From Caprella mutica (lineage: Eukaryota; Arthropoda; Malacostraca; Amphipoda; Caprellidae), in NCBI GenBank assembly GCA_947561585.1, contig CANNZV010000336.1, forward strand, positions 407,466 through 471,465: a stretch of DNA of 64,000 nucleotides. Reading direction: 5' to 3'. A program made the translations under genes and the position numbers. The notes beneath the pieces are model-generated. The model was not told the DNA's origin and searched no databases. It saw nothing but the letters and a program-made list of their open reading frames with translations. This document shows, piece after piece, positions 44,629 to 58,200 of the stretch (position 1 is the first letter of the stretch; each line of letters starts with the position of its first letter).

Positions 44629-46184
44629 ACTGACTATATCATTGATGCTCTAGATTTACTCTAAATAATAAGTTGTTAATTTACTAACATTTAACTTATC
44701 TTGAACTCAATCTAATAAACTGGATTGAATAAAACTCTTTTGAATAGAAGTTTGACTTCAATTGAATATTTTACATAGAGAATTAATGTTCTTGAATATT
44801 ATCACTATTTTAAGAGAGGATTATACGAATTGGCGATAAAATTCAAAAACTAACAATTACAAACTTTTAAAAAGTAATTGCGCTATTTGGAATATTAAAT
44901 ATGTTGATGATAGTATTTAATGTTACAAATTTTAGTCACAATATATCTTTGTCACATTTTTAAATTTAAATTACTTCTTGAGCAAGGAATATGCAATAAT
45001 AAAATCAATCGCTATTTCTGTGTATGGTAGTATATTTACTAACATTTATTTATGCTACTTTGGTAGTTTTTATTATGATTCACATGCTTATTTATTAGTG
45101 TAATAAATTCACACGCAAAACCATAACATGAAACAAAAACTTCATAGTTGTAGATGCAACTGTACGAATTTTTTTACCATGCTTACCAATAATGTTATGA
45201 AAGTAGAGAACACGACTATTGAAAAACAGTGCTGATGTACTACTTACAGTACATAGCTACTGTGAATTATAATAGGTAGTTAGTAAAAGGAACCATTGAA
45301 GATAATACCTCTAGAAGTGATCACAATATAAAGTATTACGCACTAACTTTGAGATTCTGTATTCCCAAATCTCCACGAAATTATCTTATTGTTTAACTAA
45401 ATAAGCGGTAAGTATTTCCCTTTGTTACTTTCGCAGTCATTTGTCTATACCAAATTACTAAACTGAAATTTTGAAAGCTACCTACCCTTCTCATGTCATT
45501 CTACACCAAACAGATGAAGAAAACTAATCTACCAGCACTAAGAAATACCTAACGCCACCCTCGAAATGCTCATGCTACAGAATCTACTGATTTAGCAGAA
45601 CACCTAGGTACGGTACTACAATTTACCTTTAATTTAGTTATTTGCAGTTTACTTAGGTTCAGTAGGTTATAAAGTGAGAATATAGTTTTTAGGCAGATGT
45701 TATAACCAGGTTTACCCTCTCTGAGATGGTCAGCACCAATATTGAAATGTGAGAACCTAGGGATTGACAACATCCTGTTCGGAAAAACTAGGCTACGATG
45801 ACCAAGAGCACGCTAGAATACTAGGTAAATTGTAGAAATTAACAACCAAACTATTTTGAAAAGACTTAGAAAATAGTTTATTTTTTTCAATTATTTAAAG
45901 AGCATATTGAAAGTAAGAATTTAACAAATTGAAGTTCACATTAAACAGATAATAAATAATAACTATAGCGTAGAGATATCATAATTAGGCTTTCAAATTT
46001 CTTTAAAGATTATCCTAAATTGTATTTTTATAGAACTGCAATTGTCAAAAAGCTCATAATTCAGCTAGTAATTACAACCATCAAATTGTAAGCCTTATCT
46101 ATACTATTCATAATCAACCATTTAAAATTGATATGTCTAAGAAAGAGATTACTAGGGAGTCTACCCTATAACATGCGATTAAGT
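44629..46184. other. Intergenic AT-rich DNA, nothing recognised
   Basis: No supported gene or repeat. Confidence 0.45.
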
Positions 46185-46435
46185 TTTTGGAGAGAATGAA
46201 AGAATGGGTTAAATTGAAGAGAATGAAAAAATGGGTTAAATTGAAGAGAATGAAAAAATGGGTTAAATTGAAGAGAATGAAAGAATGGGTTAAATTGAAG
46301 AGAATGAAAGAATGGGTTAAATTGAAGAGAATGAAAGAATGGGTTAAATTGAAGAGAATGAAAGAATGGGTTAAATTGAAGAGAATGAAAGAATGGGTTG
46401 AATTGAAGAGAATGAAAGAATGGGCTGAATTGAGG
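46185..46435. repeat. Minisatellite, 27-bp unit, about 9 copies
   Basis: The unit combines AAGAGAATGAAAGAATGGGT and TAAATTG. Because 27 is a multiple of three, open frames appear on both strands (KRMKEWVKL, FNPFFHSLQ); these are artefacts. Confidence 0.94.
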
Positions 46436-47884
46436 ACTAGAATGTTTGCAAACAATGGTCAACCCTAATTATCTTCTCGGAGTAGAAGTTCTTAAGTAAC
46501 TGATTGTGTTTAGAGAACAGTTCAGTAAGAAAATTAGCCGCAAGAAAATTCACCACACGGAAATTTCCTCGCAAAATATACTTTTAAAAATTGCAAGTTT
46601 TTACTATAGGTAGCAAATTAAGTAATTCACTAAATGTTTTACTGTCCTTTTGCTATGAAAACTGAAAGTAAACATTTTGTCACTATCGAAGCCAATGGGG
46701 AGGATTAACGTTAAGAATCTGTTTGCAGGAGACTGTGGGCGGAAAATAAATGCAAAAGGTGCCATTTTGAATAAAATCATCATTTTTGGTTTGTATTGAT
46801 GTTTATATTAATACATATAATATATTCTTTACATTATAATATACACATTTAGTTGGTTCCATATTTACGCCCCACCGTGTAAATGAGTTATAGTAGAGAG
46901 TACTATAGAATATAGGCCTATAGTGGTAACAAATGCAATGTGTCCGACAATGGATATAATGCATGAGGTATGGAATGCATTCAAAAATTACTGACCATAC
47001 AGTGTGGGAAAAATTAAGATACTGGTCAACTAGCCATACACAATAATGGTCAACTACACCACTGGTCAACTACACCACTGGTCATCTACACCACTGGTCA
47101 TCTACACCACTGGTAAATTTAAAATTAAAAAAGTGTCAATAAAAAGTTTTATGCAAAGAAAATAATACGAAAAAATGCACAAAGTTTTCGCGACAAGTCC
47201 CCCATAATATTCTCATTTGTTAAATTGAAAAGGAAACTTAGAAAAAAATATAACCTCCTTATTTGGACTAAATATAATGGTAGTTTTACCAAGTTCTTCA
47301 CTGTAAAATTAACATAAAAAACATAACAGGAAATGAAAAAGATATGCTTTATTTATTCTATAATTTATTGTAGTATTTACTAACAATTTCCATATTTTAT
47401 ATTTTTAAGGAATTTCTATTATCTTTTTATTAATATTCCTTAACTGCACCAAAATAATTACTGGATTATATAGCATTGAAACATTTCTAGTTTGTAACGG
47501 TACCACCCAACATTATTTACCATTATTGCTATAATAGACTCTTCTATTAGGGCTTTACTATAAAAGAACAACAAAATTAGACTAAAAAGGAACTATTAAA
47601 TTAATAATATCATACAAATTAGTTCTATATCAAAATATACACAAAAGAATATTTAATTGATTGATTTAAGTATTCTCTGATTTTGGAGAGTGTTTTTAGA
47701 ATATTAGTACTGGTATAAATAAGTCTAGTACTAGAGTAGTAGTTCGTGACTAGTCCACGTGACTGGTAGAGTGGTACTCTATAGTGAACCAGGAAGAAGC
47801 ATCTTCTTTCTTAGCGTAAATCTGTTTCCATAAACTCATATGGGATAAACTTTCAAGGTAAACCTTTGTGTCTTTGTTGTTAGA
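46436..47884. other. Intergenic DNA with a short tandem patch
   Basis: About five copies of the 16-mer GGTCATCTACACCACT or GGTCAACTACACCACT lie at 47047-47113. No gene recognised. Confidence 0.5.
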
Positions 47885-48710
47885 GGGAAAAATAATGTGA
47901 AACAACACACTTGGGAAAAAAAATAATGTGAAACAACACACTTGGGAAAAAAAATAATGTGAAACAACACACTTGGGAAAAAAAATAATGTGAAACAACA
48001 CACTTGGGAAAAAATATTATGTGAAACAACACACTTGGGAAAAAATATAATGTGAAACAACACACTTGAGAAAAAATATAATGTGAAACAACACACTTGG
48101 GAAAAAATATAATGTGAAACAGACACACTTGGGAAAAAATATAATGTGAAACAACACACTTGGGAAAAAATATAATGTGAAACAACACACTTGGGAAAAA
48201 ATATAATGTGAAACACACCACACTTGGGAAAAAATATAATGTGAAACACACCACACTTGGGAAAAAATATAATGTGAAACACACCACACTTGGGAAAAAA
48301 TATAATGTGAAAAACACCACACTTGGGAAAAAAAATAATGTGAAACACACCACACTTGGGAAAAAATAATGTGAAACAACACACTTGGGAAAAAATATAA
48401 TGTGAAACAACACACTTGGGAAAAAATATAATGTGAAACAACACACTTGGGAAAAAATATAATGTGAAACAACACACTTGGGAAAAAATATAATGTGAAA
48501 CAACACACTTGGGAAAAAATATAATGTGAAACAACACACTTGGGAAAAAATATAATGTGAAACAACACACTTGGGAAAAAATATAATGTGAAACAACACA
48601 CTTGGGAAAAAATATAATGTGAAACACACCACACTTGGGAAAAAATATAATGTGAAACATACCACACTTGGGAAAAAATAATGGGAAAAACCACACTTGG
48701 AGAAAAGTGT
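47885..48710. repeat. Minisatellite, about 31-33 bp unit, about 26 copies
   Basis: The unit combines AATATAATGTGAAACAACAC and ACTTGGGAAAA, with a variant carrying CACACCACAC. Minus-strand frames with FFPSVLFHII are repeat translations. Confidence 0.95.
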
Positions 48711-49794
48711 GGAATTAGTAACTAGATATTTGATATAAATATAATTTTTTTTAATTCTATAAATTTCAAAAACATTTAAGATATTTTTTTAATAAATGGC
48801 TTCATATATCATATTTTATTAAAGAAAATCATGTATGAAACATTTCAGATTTCCTTCAATGTATTTAGAAAGAAATTCACAATACTCTTATAAACTATAA
48901 ATAATATTTTAAAACATTCTCCGACCATAGAAAATAAAATGATAAAAAATTCCAATCGAGAATATTCCCGACAGCTCACGGATATTCCAAAAAGGAGTCA
49001 TTAATTTCACGTTAGTTTTGAACAAGGACAACCACATGCTTCTTCTAAAATCGTGCATCAACTTCAACTTATCAGTCATTTCATCATATCCAATGTTATT
49101 AAATCAATAGGAACATTTATTAAAACACATTATCATCAGATACACCATTTATCTATTAACCATCAACTTTGTAACGAACAGCTATTGTATTTATAATTTA
49201 ACTACTAATAACTAGAATCTGGTATGGATAATTTGTTTAAATATAATGCCAAATAGGTTAGATAATGGATTAGGATGGTTTAAATTAAAATAACGAGTAT
49301 ACCTACGTCAATTCAAAATGCAATGCAGCACACTTTTACTTCATTAAAATTATAAGTCACATTAGTCTACCGTTAAATTAAAGCTAATATATTCGGCCCT
49401 AGAAAAAAACTTGAAATAGTTTCAGAATTAGAATATTGCGCACAAATTCCTTTAGGAAGACCAAAAGAACTCCTACACATTAAACAAAGTGTTACACAAA
49501 AGAATGTAGCAAAGCGCAGCCAATAAATACAAAGGAGATAATTACATTACACACAGCAATGGAAGTTGGGTGCATAGTTGTTGTAAATCTCCTCCCTTCA
49601 TTTATCAATATGGCAGACCCCATTAAAATCTTTCCTACCTATTGTAATTACTGTCTATCGACATTGCCAACATTAGCATAAGAGTTTATCGACTTGGTTC
49701 TACGAATAATGGAGCCTAACCAAAGGAACAAAAGTTTACATAAACCCTACCGTTAGTTCGCACACGCTGATTGTAATTCAAATTCACCTTTATA
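48711..49794. other. Intergenic AT-rich DNA, nothing recognised
   Basis: No supported gene or repeat. Confidence 0.45.
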
Positions 49795-49990
49795 CAATTG
49801 ACGTTGGTTGTCATTTTCAAAATTTAATTGATGCTGGTTATTATTTTCAAAATTTAATTGATGCTGGTTATTATTTTCAAAGTTTAATTAACGCTGGTTC
49901 TTATTTTCAAATTTTTTTTGATGCTGGTCATCATTTTCAAAATATATTTGACGCTGGTTATCATTTTCAAAATTTAATTGACGCCGTTTA
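49795..49990. repeat. Degenerate minisatellite, about 30-bp unit, about 6-7 copies
   Basis: The unit is close to TTGATGCTGGTTATTATTTT plus CAAAATTTAA with point variants. Confidence 0.88.
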
Positions 49991-52959
49991 TGTTTTTTTT
50001 TTAATTTTAAACATTATTTATGTTAGAGTCTGCTTATCATTTTAAAGAAGATTAAAATAAATTGTAGCTAAAAGTGTGGAGTAATAGGTTAAAAACCTCA
50101 GTGATGGACAGATAGGCTGAAGAACTAAGAAGATTTGCATTACCTACCAGAGAGAACCAGTTTCAAAATAGCTTCAGAGCCAATAAATAACAACAAATAG
50201 CACCAAAGTATCTGATTCCAACGCAAACTTACGATTTTCTGAACTCAAATCTTAGAAAACTGGTTCAAACAAAAGTGAGCGCCTAGACCAATTTATTGTG
50301 TTTATATGGATAGATTATAATAAAAAAAAAATAAGGACTATAATAACTTTGTATACAAAATTGGACATACCTAGGTAACTTATATAATAATTAAACAGAA
50401 CCTAGCAAAATTGGACAAACTTAAATAATATAGAAATTGGACTGAAACTTAAATAATAGAGATATAGATCCGTACTCACTTGAATTAATTTGAAGTTCCG
50501 CGAAATATAATCCAGGTATTGTAGTTAAATTCTCCACATGTATTGGGTAACACTGAACACTTTAAATTGTAACTAATATGCACTCAGAATATATTTCAAA
50601 TTATTCATCTTCAGCTAAATCCACAACAACAAATATAACTCACTCACTAAGATAATTTATGATAATTACTCGATTAGCATAAACTCCAAGAAGCAGTATC
50701 CCAAGTTTCAAACTGGGGCACACCACCCACTTCTTCGCGCAAAATTTTCGCGACGAAATGAAACCAGGGTATTTATTAACAGACTATTGGACGATTATAT
50801 TTTATCCAAAATTAATATCACACGTAAATAAAACAAGCGATTGTTAACTCTTTTTATATATCAGGTTTATATGAATAAAGCGTTTTGTTTTAGGAAGTTG
50901 TTGAGATATTAACTATTGTTACTGGGTTAGAGGCGGAGCTAGCATTACACAGCACATCCATACCCACTGACTGTAACTTTGGGACTGTGGATTGCCTGCT
51001 GATGCCCGTAGCCTCGCCCTTTAAAAGCCTTCAGGTGGTATCACTACTACTGTAACCCCGTCCACACGACAGGTTCAGCAGTAAGCACAATTATTTTGCA
51101 ACATCACAACGCGACGTCACTAACTCAGTCACAAACTTTTCAATTTAAGCAATGAACTTTTACTTCTAGGCAACAATCTTTGGAACAATTAACAGGTATA
51201 AGAAAACTTATTTTAAAATGCTTGGGGGTTACGGAATATGGTGCCCAGGAGTTTAAAAACGAGCAGCGCATTTTCGAGATTGTGCATAGAGGCAAATGGC
51301 GCGGAACTTTCATACCCTATTACGGTAGTTACTGAATTTAAGTAGGTACCTATTAGAAAAAATTTAAATGGTTTAAGAAATAAATAAAACTAATCATGTT
51401 TAAAATTTATTAGGTAGCTACAGTGTAGCTAATTTAAAGAGAATCGATTTCATTGAGTATTCAGCAGCTATGTATCAATTTAGTTCTAATTCTTAAGCTC
51501 TATAGATTATGAATAAAATATAAATGGAAAATATACCGAAACAGGAGAGATCTAATATATGTATATAAAGAGGCATCCCAATCCGGACCCCCCTGCCAGG
51601 TCATTCTCAATCGTGCAGTACAACAAACTTTCTGATAGCCTGATACAAAAAAAAAAATACAAATTTATTTTTAAAAATTTATTTTTTACAATATTTTCAG
51701 TGAAACACGAGTTTCCTAAGTTCTTAATTCGTCAGTAATAGATAGGGAATAAATAACTTCATATCCTCATAGCACAAAAAGACTTAGTTTCTACAAAAAC
51801 TAATTATGATTCGGATTTTTGGATTCTTTGGACAAAAATACAAAGAAATATAACAATTAAAATTACATTTGGTGATATGCACTAAACAGGAAAGATCTAT
51901 TGTTTGTTAAATTTCCATAGAAGCAGGTTATCAACAGAACCACTCGAGATAGATACATCTTTTTGTTCGGGGTCATCACCCCAGTAATTTGTTTGCCCCC
52001 CTCACCGGAAGCTGTGGATCTGGGGTCCGTTAGTTCCCCAATCAAGGAACAGTTAGGTACATGAATATTAGAGTACACAGTTATAGGTACATGAATACTG
52101 GGGTACACAGTTTAATATATGGATTTGGGATGCTCAGTTAGGTATGTGGATTGGGGGTACACAGGTAAGTGGTATCCGGAAAAGATCCCCCAGTGGAAAT
52201 TATCCCCGCGGAAAATATCCCCCAGAAAACATTTTTGTATCCTATTTGTTTATTGATAGTTATATATCCTTAGTTTTAATTCTTGTCATTACTCTCTAAA
52301 CTCTAAAGCTAAATGCCTAATAAGAAACATCAAATTTTTGTGTTGTGTAGTCACTGTAGCTGTAACAGATAACGACGAGGAAAGATTTAAATAACTTGCA
52401 TACTACTTCGAAGACTGTTATACATACATAGGAAGACTGTTACGACAACAGAGGGGACCAAGAAGAATTCCATTATTCAAGATAAAGGGTGACCGGAAAG
52501 AAACCCACAGGAAAAATACCCTCAGGGAAAAATGCCCACAAGTATCAAAGTCCACAAGGAAAAATAAACACAACTGCATATTTTTTTAAATATGTACAGT
52601 AAAACATAAAGCTTTTTAATATAAGGGCATAAGTTTACAAAGGCACGAATATTCAATTAATTTTCTATGTCTTGCAGCTTTTTCTCATTTTGAAAGTCTT
52701 CATCGCTAAGATTAATTGTATACTTTTTGAAATTAAATTTCATAGTATATAAATTTTACCATTTAAATTATCTTTTTTCTGTGGGCTTCTTTCCGGGAAC
52801 TAAGATAAAGATACATGTGGAACATTTACACTATAGTGACAGAGTGAAAAGTAATCAACCGAAGTCAATCAATGGTATCACCGTATCGAAGGCTGGTGTT
52901 TTGGGCTTCGTAGTAGTTAGTGTTCTGAAATTTCATCCCAAATTGTGGAGTTTTCTAAA
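49991..52959. other. Intergenic DNA with a lone MITE-like end and short repeats
   Basis: CCCCGTCCACACGACAGGTT at about 51056 resembles a MITE end, but no partner was found. Near 52050-52150 there are three diverged copies of TTAGGTACATGAATAYT...GTACACA. At about 50742-50800 E2F-like and CCAAT-like motifs cluster. No gene recognised. Confidence 0.4.
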
Positions 52960-53356
52960 GGCCAGTTTACACGTTACGATAAATTGGAGCAATTTATTGA
53001 ACACAGAGATTGTAACAATTCATCAGATGATCGAGACAGTGTTTACACGCAACGATTTTTACTCCCATAATTTGATTCATTACTAGCCGTCATTGAAGAA
53101 ACATTATGGTGGTCTTCATTTGGAATGTGTTTAGCATTATATATTGAGCTAGATTGTAACGATTTCTTGGAACCCTGTTTACACGTTCAAACTTATCGTT
53201 ACGATTTTATTAATTGGAGCCTGCTGGTACCAATCACAGAGCCTAGTTCCAACTCCAATAAATCGCTACGGTCTCCTATTTACACGTACTGATGAATTGC
53301 ACCAACCTCTTCAGTACGATAAATCGCTACAATTTGTCGTAGGGTGTAAACGGGCC
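52960..53356. mobile_element. MITE with GGCC.GTTTACACG termini, copy 1
   Basis: The left end GGCCAGTTTACACGTTACGA is mirrored by the right end GTGTAAACGGGCC. It shares CCCTGTTTACACGTTCAAAC and CTCC...TTTACACGTACTGATG internally with the copy at 54029. No clear target duplication. No transposase. Confidence 0.8.
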
Positions 53357-54028
53357 TGAAGATTTCTTCAAAAGGAACAATCATTTCAGGAAATTTCGCT
53401 TAGAGCAACTTAGTGCTGGTAATTCTCCTCCTCCGAAGAAGCGCAAATATAAAGATTGTTCTGGTTGAGAAATATTACGAATATAGTTCAGTTATAGACT
53501 ACATCAAGGTCATGTCCTACAATCAAACTTTTAGTTTGTAAAGTGCATTTACAAATTATTAGATTCTATGTGACGTTACATTGTGGCTGGAAATTTCGGT
53601 CTCGGAATATTCTGGTCTCAGAATTATAAATGACCTCTCAGCATAAATGACCGTTATGTAGTTTGCTGTATCCGCTAGTTTGTTATACTGCACAGTTCAT
53701 GATTATTGATTAGTTAATGATCTGGCAGGAGGGGTTCGGGGGGTGGCACGCCCCCTGATATATCTAATTCATAAGTTTTATTTATCTCCAAGACCGAATA
53801 TTTTGAGGCCGAATCTTTCGCTCAAATCTCAAGTTAAATAAATGTCAAAATTGCTGATTTTACGTATCATTTTACAACTGTTAATGAAGTTATCCGCTTT
53901 TAATAAATAAACTACACATTTAAGTTTTCATAATTTTAACTTTTCTATTATTATTCTTTAATAACACCATTATAAACTGAGACAGAGTTTTCCGGGACCG
54001 AATTTTCCTAGAACCGACGTTAATTTTA
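53357..54028. other. Spacer between two related MITEs
   Basis: No gene recognised; a G-rich patch (AGGAGGGGTTCGGGGGGTGG) lies near 53728. Confidence 0.4.
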
Positions 54029-54408
54029 GGCCCGTTTACACGCTACTATAAATTGAAACGATTTATTTAACAGAGATCGTAACAATTTATCAGATGATTG
54101 AGACAGTGATTACACGCAACTATTTTTACTCCAATGTTTTCATTTTTTACTAACCGTCATGGAAGAAACTTTATATTGGAATGTAGTTTATATACTGAGT
54201 TAGATTGTAAAAATTTCTTGGAACCCTGTTTACACGTTCAAACTTATCGTTACGATTCGTATAAATTTTAGCCTGCTAGCACCAATCACACAATCCAATT
54301 CCAACTCCAATAAATCGCTACGATCTCATGTTTACACGTACTGATGAATTGCAATAACCTCTTCATTACGAGAAATCGCTCCAATTTATCGTAGGGTGTA
54401 AACGGGCC
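54029..54408. mobile_element. MITE with GGCCCGTTTACAC termini, copy 2, TTA duplication
   Basis: The left end GGCCCGTTTACACGCTACTA is mirrored by the right end GGTGTAAACGGGCC. It is flanked by TTA on both sides (54026-54028, 54409-54411), as for PIF/Harbinger-type elements. It is clearly related to 52960-53356. Confidence 0.87.
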
Positions 54409-55100
54409 TTAAGATTCAGTCTAAAAACTTTATATTTATTTATTCAATCAACTGTTATTTGATACTATAGGTACGTGTACTGAGTTAGGTACATGAATAT
54501 CTGATAAACGGTTGGGTAAACCGTAATTGAATACCTGATACACGGTTAGCTGAGTAAGGTACATGGATAACGGCGCACAGGGTTATTTAACTTATTCGGT
54601 TTTAGTTCAATCGCATTTGTCAACAACAGGTAGCAGATACATAAGCTTTGGCTACCTAGTTTGTATATCGAACACGTTACAGACTGATTGAAAAATGTAC
54701 TGTTCGATATTTTACTGCACGCCACCCCCTTCTCTTCCATTCACCACAGAACAATATTTTAGTATGGGTTTAATACGCATGTTTCGAAACCAAAGGCCAT
54801 GTCGCTGACGTCAAAACGAAATGAAATACAAGGGACTGAAAGAAGAAGTCAGAAAGGAATTAGGCTCCATGAACATAGTAACCAGCCATAGTCGTTAACA
54901 AAGCTCATGGATACAAAAAGCTACTCCGTGAATTCAGTCACTTACCAAAGAATGAGACGAAAAGGGACACAAACACAGGTGACTGCACTAACGGATGGAA
55001 GAGGAAAATGAAGAGGTGATAATAAATGAAGCCTGACACAAATTCTAAGTTGAAGAGCATACTAGCGCTATACTCCGAGGGAGTAGAGCGAACAAATGAG
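54409..55100. other. Spacer containing a dispersed repeat copy
   Basis: Apart from the repeat at 54764-54955, no gene is recognised. Confidence 0.4.
54764..54955 (+). repeat. Dispersed repeat family copy
   Basis: Head GTATGGGTTTAATACGCATG, then AAAGGCCATGTCGCTGACGT, ATACAAGGGACTGAAAGAAG, AAGCTACTCCGTGAATTCAG and TCAC. A head-only fragment is at about 61811-61855. Confidence 0.75.
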
Positions 55101-55265
55101 CGTTTCGAAAGCGGTTTGAACGACAACAAACAATTTTGAAAGAAATTCCATTGAACTCCATGTTAGAAGACAGGGGAGATGTCAGCCGCCTCCTTAATTT
55201 AACTTGGAGTTCAATGGAATTTCTTTCGAAAGTCGTTTCTCGGCAGCTGAACCGCTTTCGAAACG
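55101..55265. mobile_element. Foldback element with inverted arms
   Basis: CGTTTCGAAAGCGGTTT on the left is mirrored by AACCGCTTTCGAAACG on the right, and inside it GAAAGAAATTCCATTGAACT mirrors AGTTCAATGGAATTTCTTTC. The loop is about 45 bases. No coding capacity. Confidence 0.75.
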
Positions 55266-58200
55266 AATCGGAAAAACCGCTCGTTTGACTGAGCTGTAAA
55301 TATCCACTAAAAAATGGTAAACATGAAAAAAATTACATAATCCAAAATAGAAGAGAAGGGGTCCAGAGGAGACACTTACCAGGACCCTTCTCTTTGCTTC
55401 GGCTTGACGAAGGGGCTACAAAAATTAAAAATGATTAGGTAAAGAAAGTCCATATAATTTTCCAGACAGTTTTTATTAGAAAAAGACGCAGATGTCTACA
55501 GTTTACAAAGTTCTCATTAGATTTAATAACCTAGTAACAGAAATGAACAAAAATAACAAGAAAATGCTTCATAATACCCAAAAACCAGCAATATAAATAT
55601 ATGGGAAGTAAAGTTGTGGCCGGTTTAATATTTAAAATGATACAGCAGACCGGACAGAACTTACGATACACTACTATCACGAGATTAAAATAAATACTAT
55701 TTCAGTCTACAAACAAAAGCAAATAGGGGCAATACCCAATTACCGGACACGGGGAATTGAAGCTAGGGTATGTTCTTAATTATCGGTACCAATTAAAATA
55801 AAAATTAAATAATTATTATTATATCGTTTTTTCTTACGTGTCCGAAAATAGGGTACTGACCGATAATTAAGAACTTACCCTACATTCAATGCGTAGTAAA
55901 ATATTTCATAGATTGCCTTTTTAAATATTTTTTGTAAGGATAAATTAGCCACATTCGGTAATTAGGTATTCTTCCCCTTGCTAAAATATAATCTAGAGCG
56001 TCAAAACAACCTAACAGTACATCTTAGTCACTAAAACTCAAAGCAAATTATTTGACTAAAATTCAGTGAACAATAATACTAAATAAGAAGGACTTCGAAT
56101 GAGATGACAAATAATCCTACCGTCTCCAACGTGGAATGTATTGCGAAATAAGAGGAAAATGAAGAGTTGGTAGTAAATGAAGCCTATAAAAAGACTAACA
56201 CAAAGTGATAAATTATATTCCTAACAAAACTTAAAGTATAGCCTTCAAAATAATATAAACAAGATAAATGTATAATAAATAGTCCGAATTGCAACAGATC
56301 AGTTCTTCCTTGTTCTCGTTATAAATAATTTAAATGTAATAAATTATACATCGTCCTAACCAATACATTTGAGCTTATTATTTAATACCAGCGTTAATAT
56401 CGTCAATAAAATTTACTCAGAATTTATTATGAAAAATTTGACATATTGAAAAAATTAAGCAAATTTAGCTTAGAGATGACCGAGCTAAACACAGTTAATA
56501 TTCACACTTTAAAGAAATACACCTGCTTAAAACATCAAAATATATGTACAACAGTTTCTCAGGTGATAAAATATATCAATTGTCTATAAAATGAAAGACT
56601 AAAATCAACCTTATTGCAAAGAAAAGAGAAAGAACGAATTAAATTCATAATTTTGGTTGGTTTAATTCCTAGCCAATGAGATTACACTCCTCTTAACCAA
56701 TAAGCGGTTAGATGACGACAGCGTACAGCCAATAGGAACGCAAGAGCCACCAATCAATGAGATTACACTCCTCTTAACCAATGAGCGATTAGATGACAAC
56801 ACTGTACCTATATACCAGCAAATCAAAATTTTATATTGAATAAACCAATGAGTAGAGATGAACCGGTCGGCAAGTAGATACACAAGATTATCACGACATA
56901 ACAAATAAGGAACACTTATAGTTGATGGCATGATTCGAATACTAAACAGAAAATATGGCCATACGGTTTGAAAATCTCTAATGATGAAAGAAAACTTCGG
57001 ATATTTGTGAACCCGGTTATTATTTGCATAGAAAGATTAGATGAACAAAAAACAGATATATATGGACCTATCAGGAACAGGTTCAAACATGAGTAAGGCA
57101 AGAAAAAAGTAGAGCGTTACGTCACACAGCCACGACCAATCAGAAGAGGTATTACGTAAAAAACATGTTAAACGACTGTCAGAGAATGAGCTACATGGAA
57201 GACGAAAGTAAAACATTACGACGATGTACATTGCTTTGAAATCAATGACCTACCTATTTAATTAGACTTAACGGAACAGCTTTGAAGCGGTGAAGATAGA
57301 AGAGATTAAGGATAAAAGATTGTCCACGAATAGCAATAGTTGACGGAGCATCGGCTAAAGTACCGCCCCACTCAACTACAATCAACGGAAAGCTTTCTCG
57401 AGAGTAGTATGTACAGACCAAGTAACTTATTCACAACTGAAAAACAAGAGTAACATTAATGCTCTATATCTGGATATATATGATCATTAATGTTAAACAT
57501 CTTTCATATTAAGAGATTTCAGTAGAGATTCTGCAAAAATATATCTTTGTGAGCACTCAGTTGATGAACATTTCCTAGATTTCCACTGATGATAGAGATC
57601 GTTAACTAGGCCTGTAAGGTATCGCCAGTTAAAGACCTGTAGTGCTGGTAAGAGTTCCTTAAGAACTGCTACATGACTTATCACTTAAAATGCGGCCAGC
57701 CGCTTAGTACGACCAGATAACCGTAAAGGAAGGATGAAGTGTTTAAACAAGTAAAAACTGGAATATTTCAGAAACAAGAGGACTGAATTTCAAGAATCCC
57801 AGTTTCTTAAATATCAATATAACAAGAGCGCACGATTGCAATGAATCTTCAGATTAACCTAAAGAATATTGAATACTCAGCCAATTACCTGTTAGAACCA
57901 GTATACTGATTGAAATGATCAAGTGATAGAATATGTGTCCATACCATCAAAACACATACATTGCGTAGACTTTTAATAGGACAGTGAAAGTAGACAAATA
58001 GTGAGCAGTAGAACATGAGCCTTTGAAACACCGAGTGACGTACGAATGAAAGAATATCCAAATTACAACAGTTCAGTGCCACGCCACCCCTTTCATTCGA
58101 GGCGAGTCTGTGATTACATGAAAATCTTTAACATTTTCTTCATAAGGCAGATAGAAAAAGGATTTTTTGTGTTACCTAGCTATAGAATTTAATATTATTT

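Noticed and set aside
46114..46468. Open frames on both strands over a 27-bp repeat (KRMKEWVKL, FNPFFHSLQ)
   Set aside because: The unit is a multiple of three, so all frames without a stop stay open. No flanking coding signal.
47836..48696. Minus-strand frames of 225-286 codons (FFPSVLFHII)
   Set aside because: Pure translation of a 31-33 bp minisatellite in three frames.
57283..57485. Short TGA-free frame with several UAR
   Set aside because: Only about 65 codons; no motif or support.
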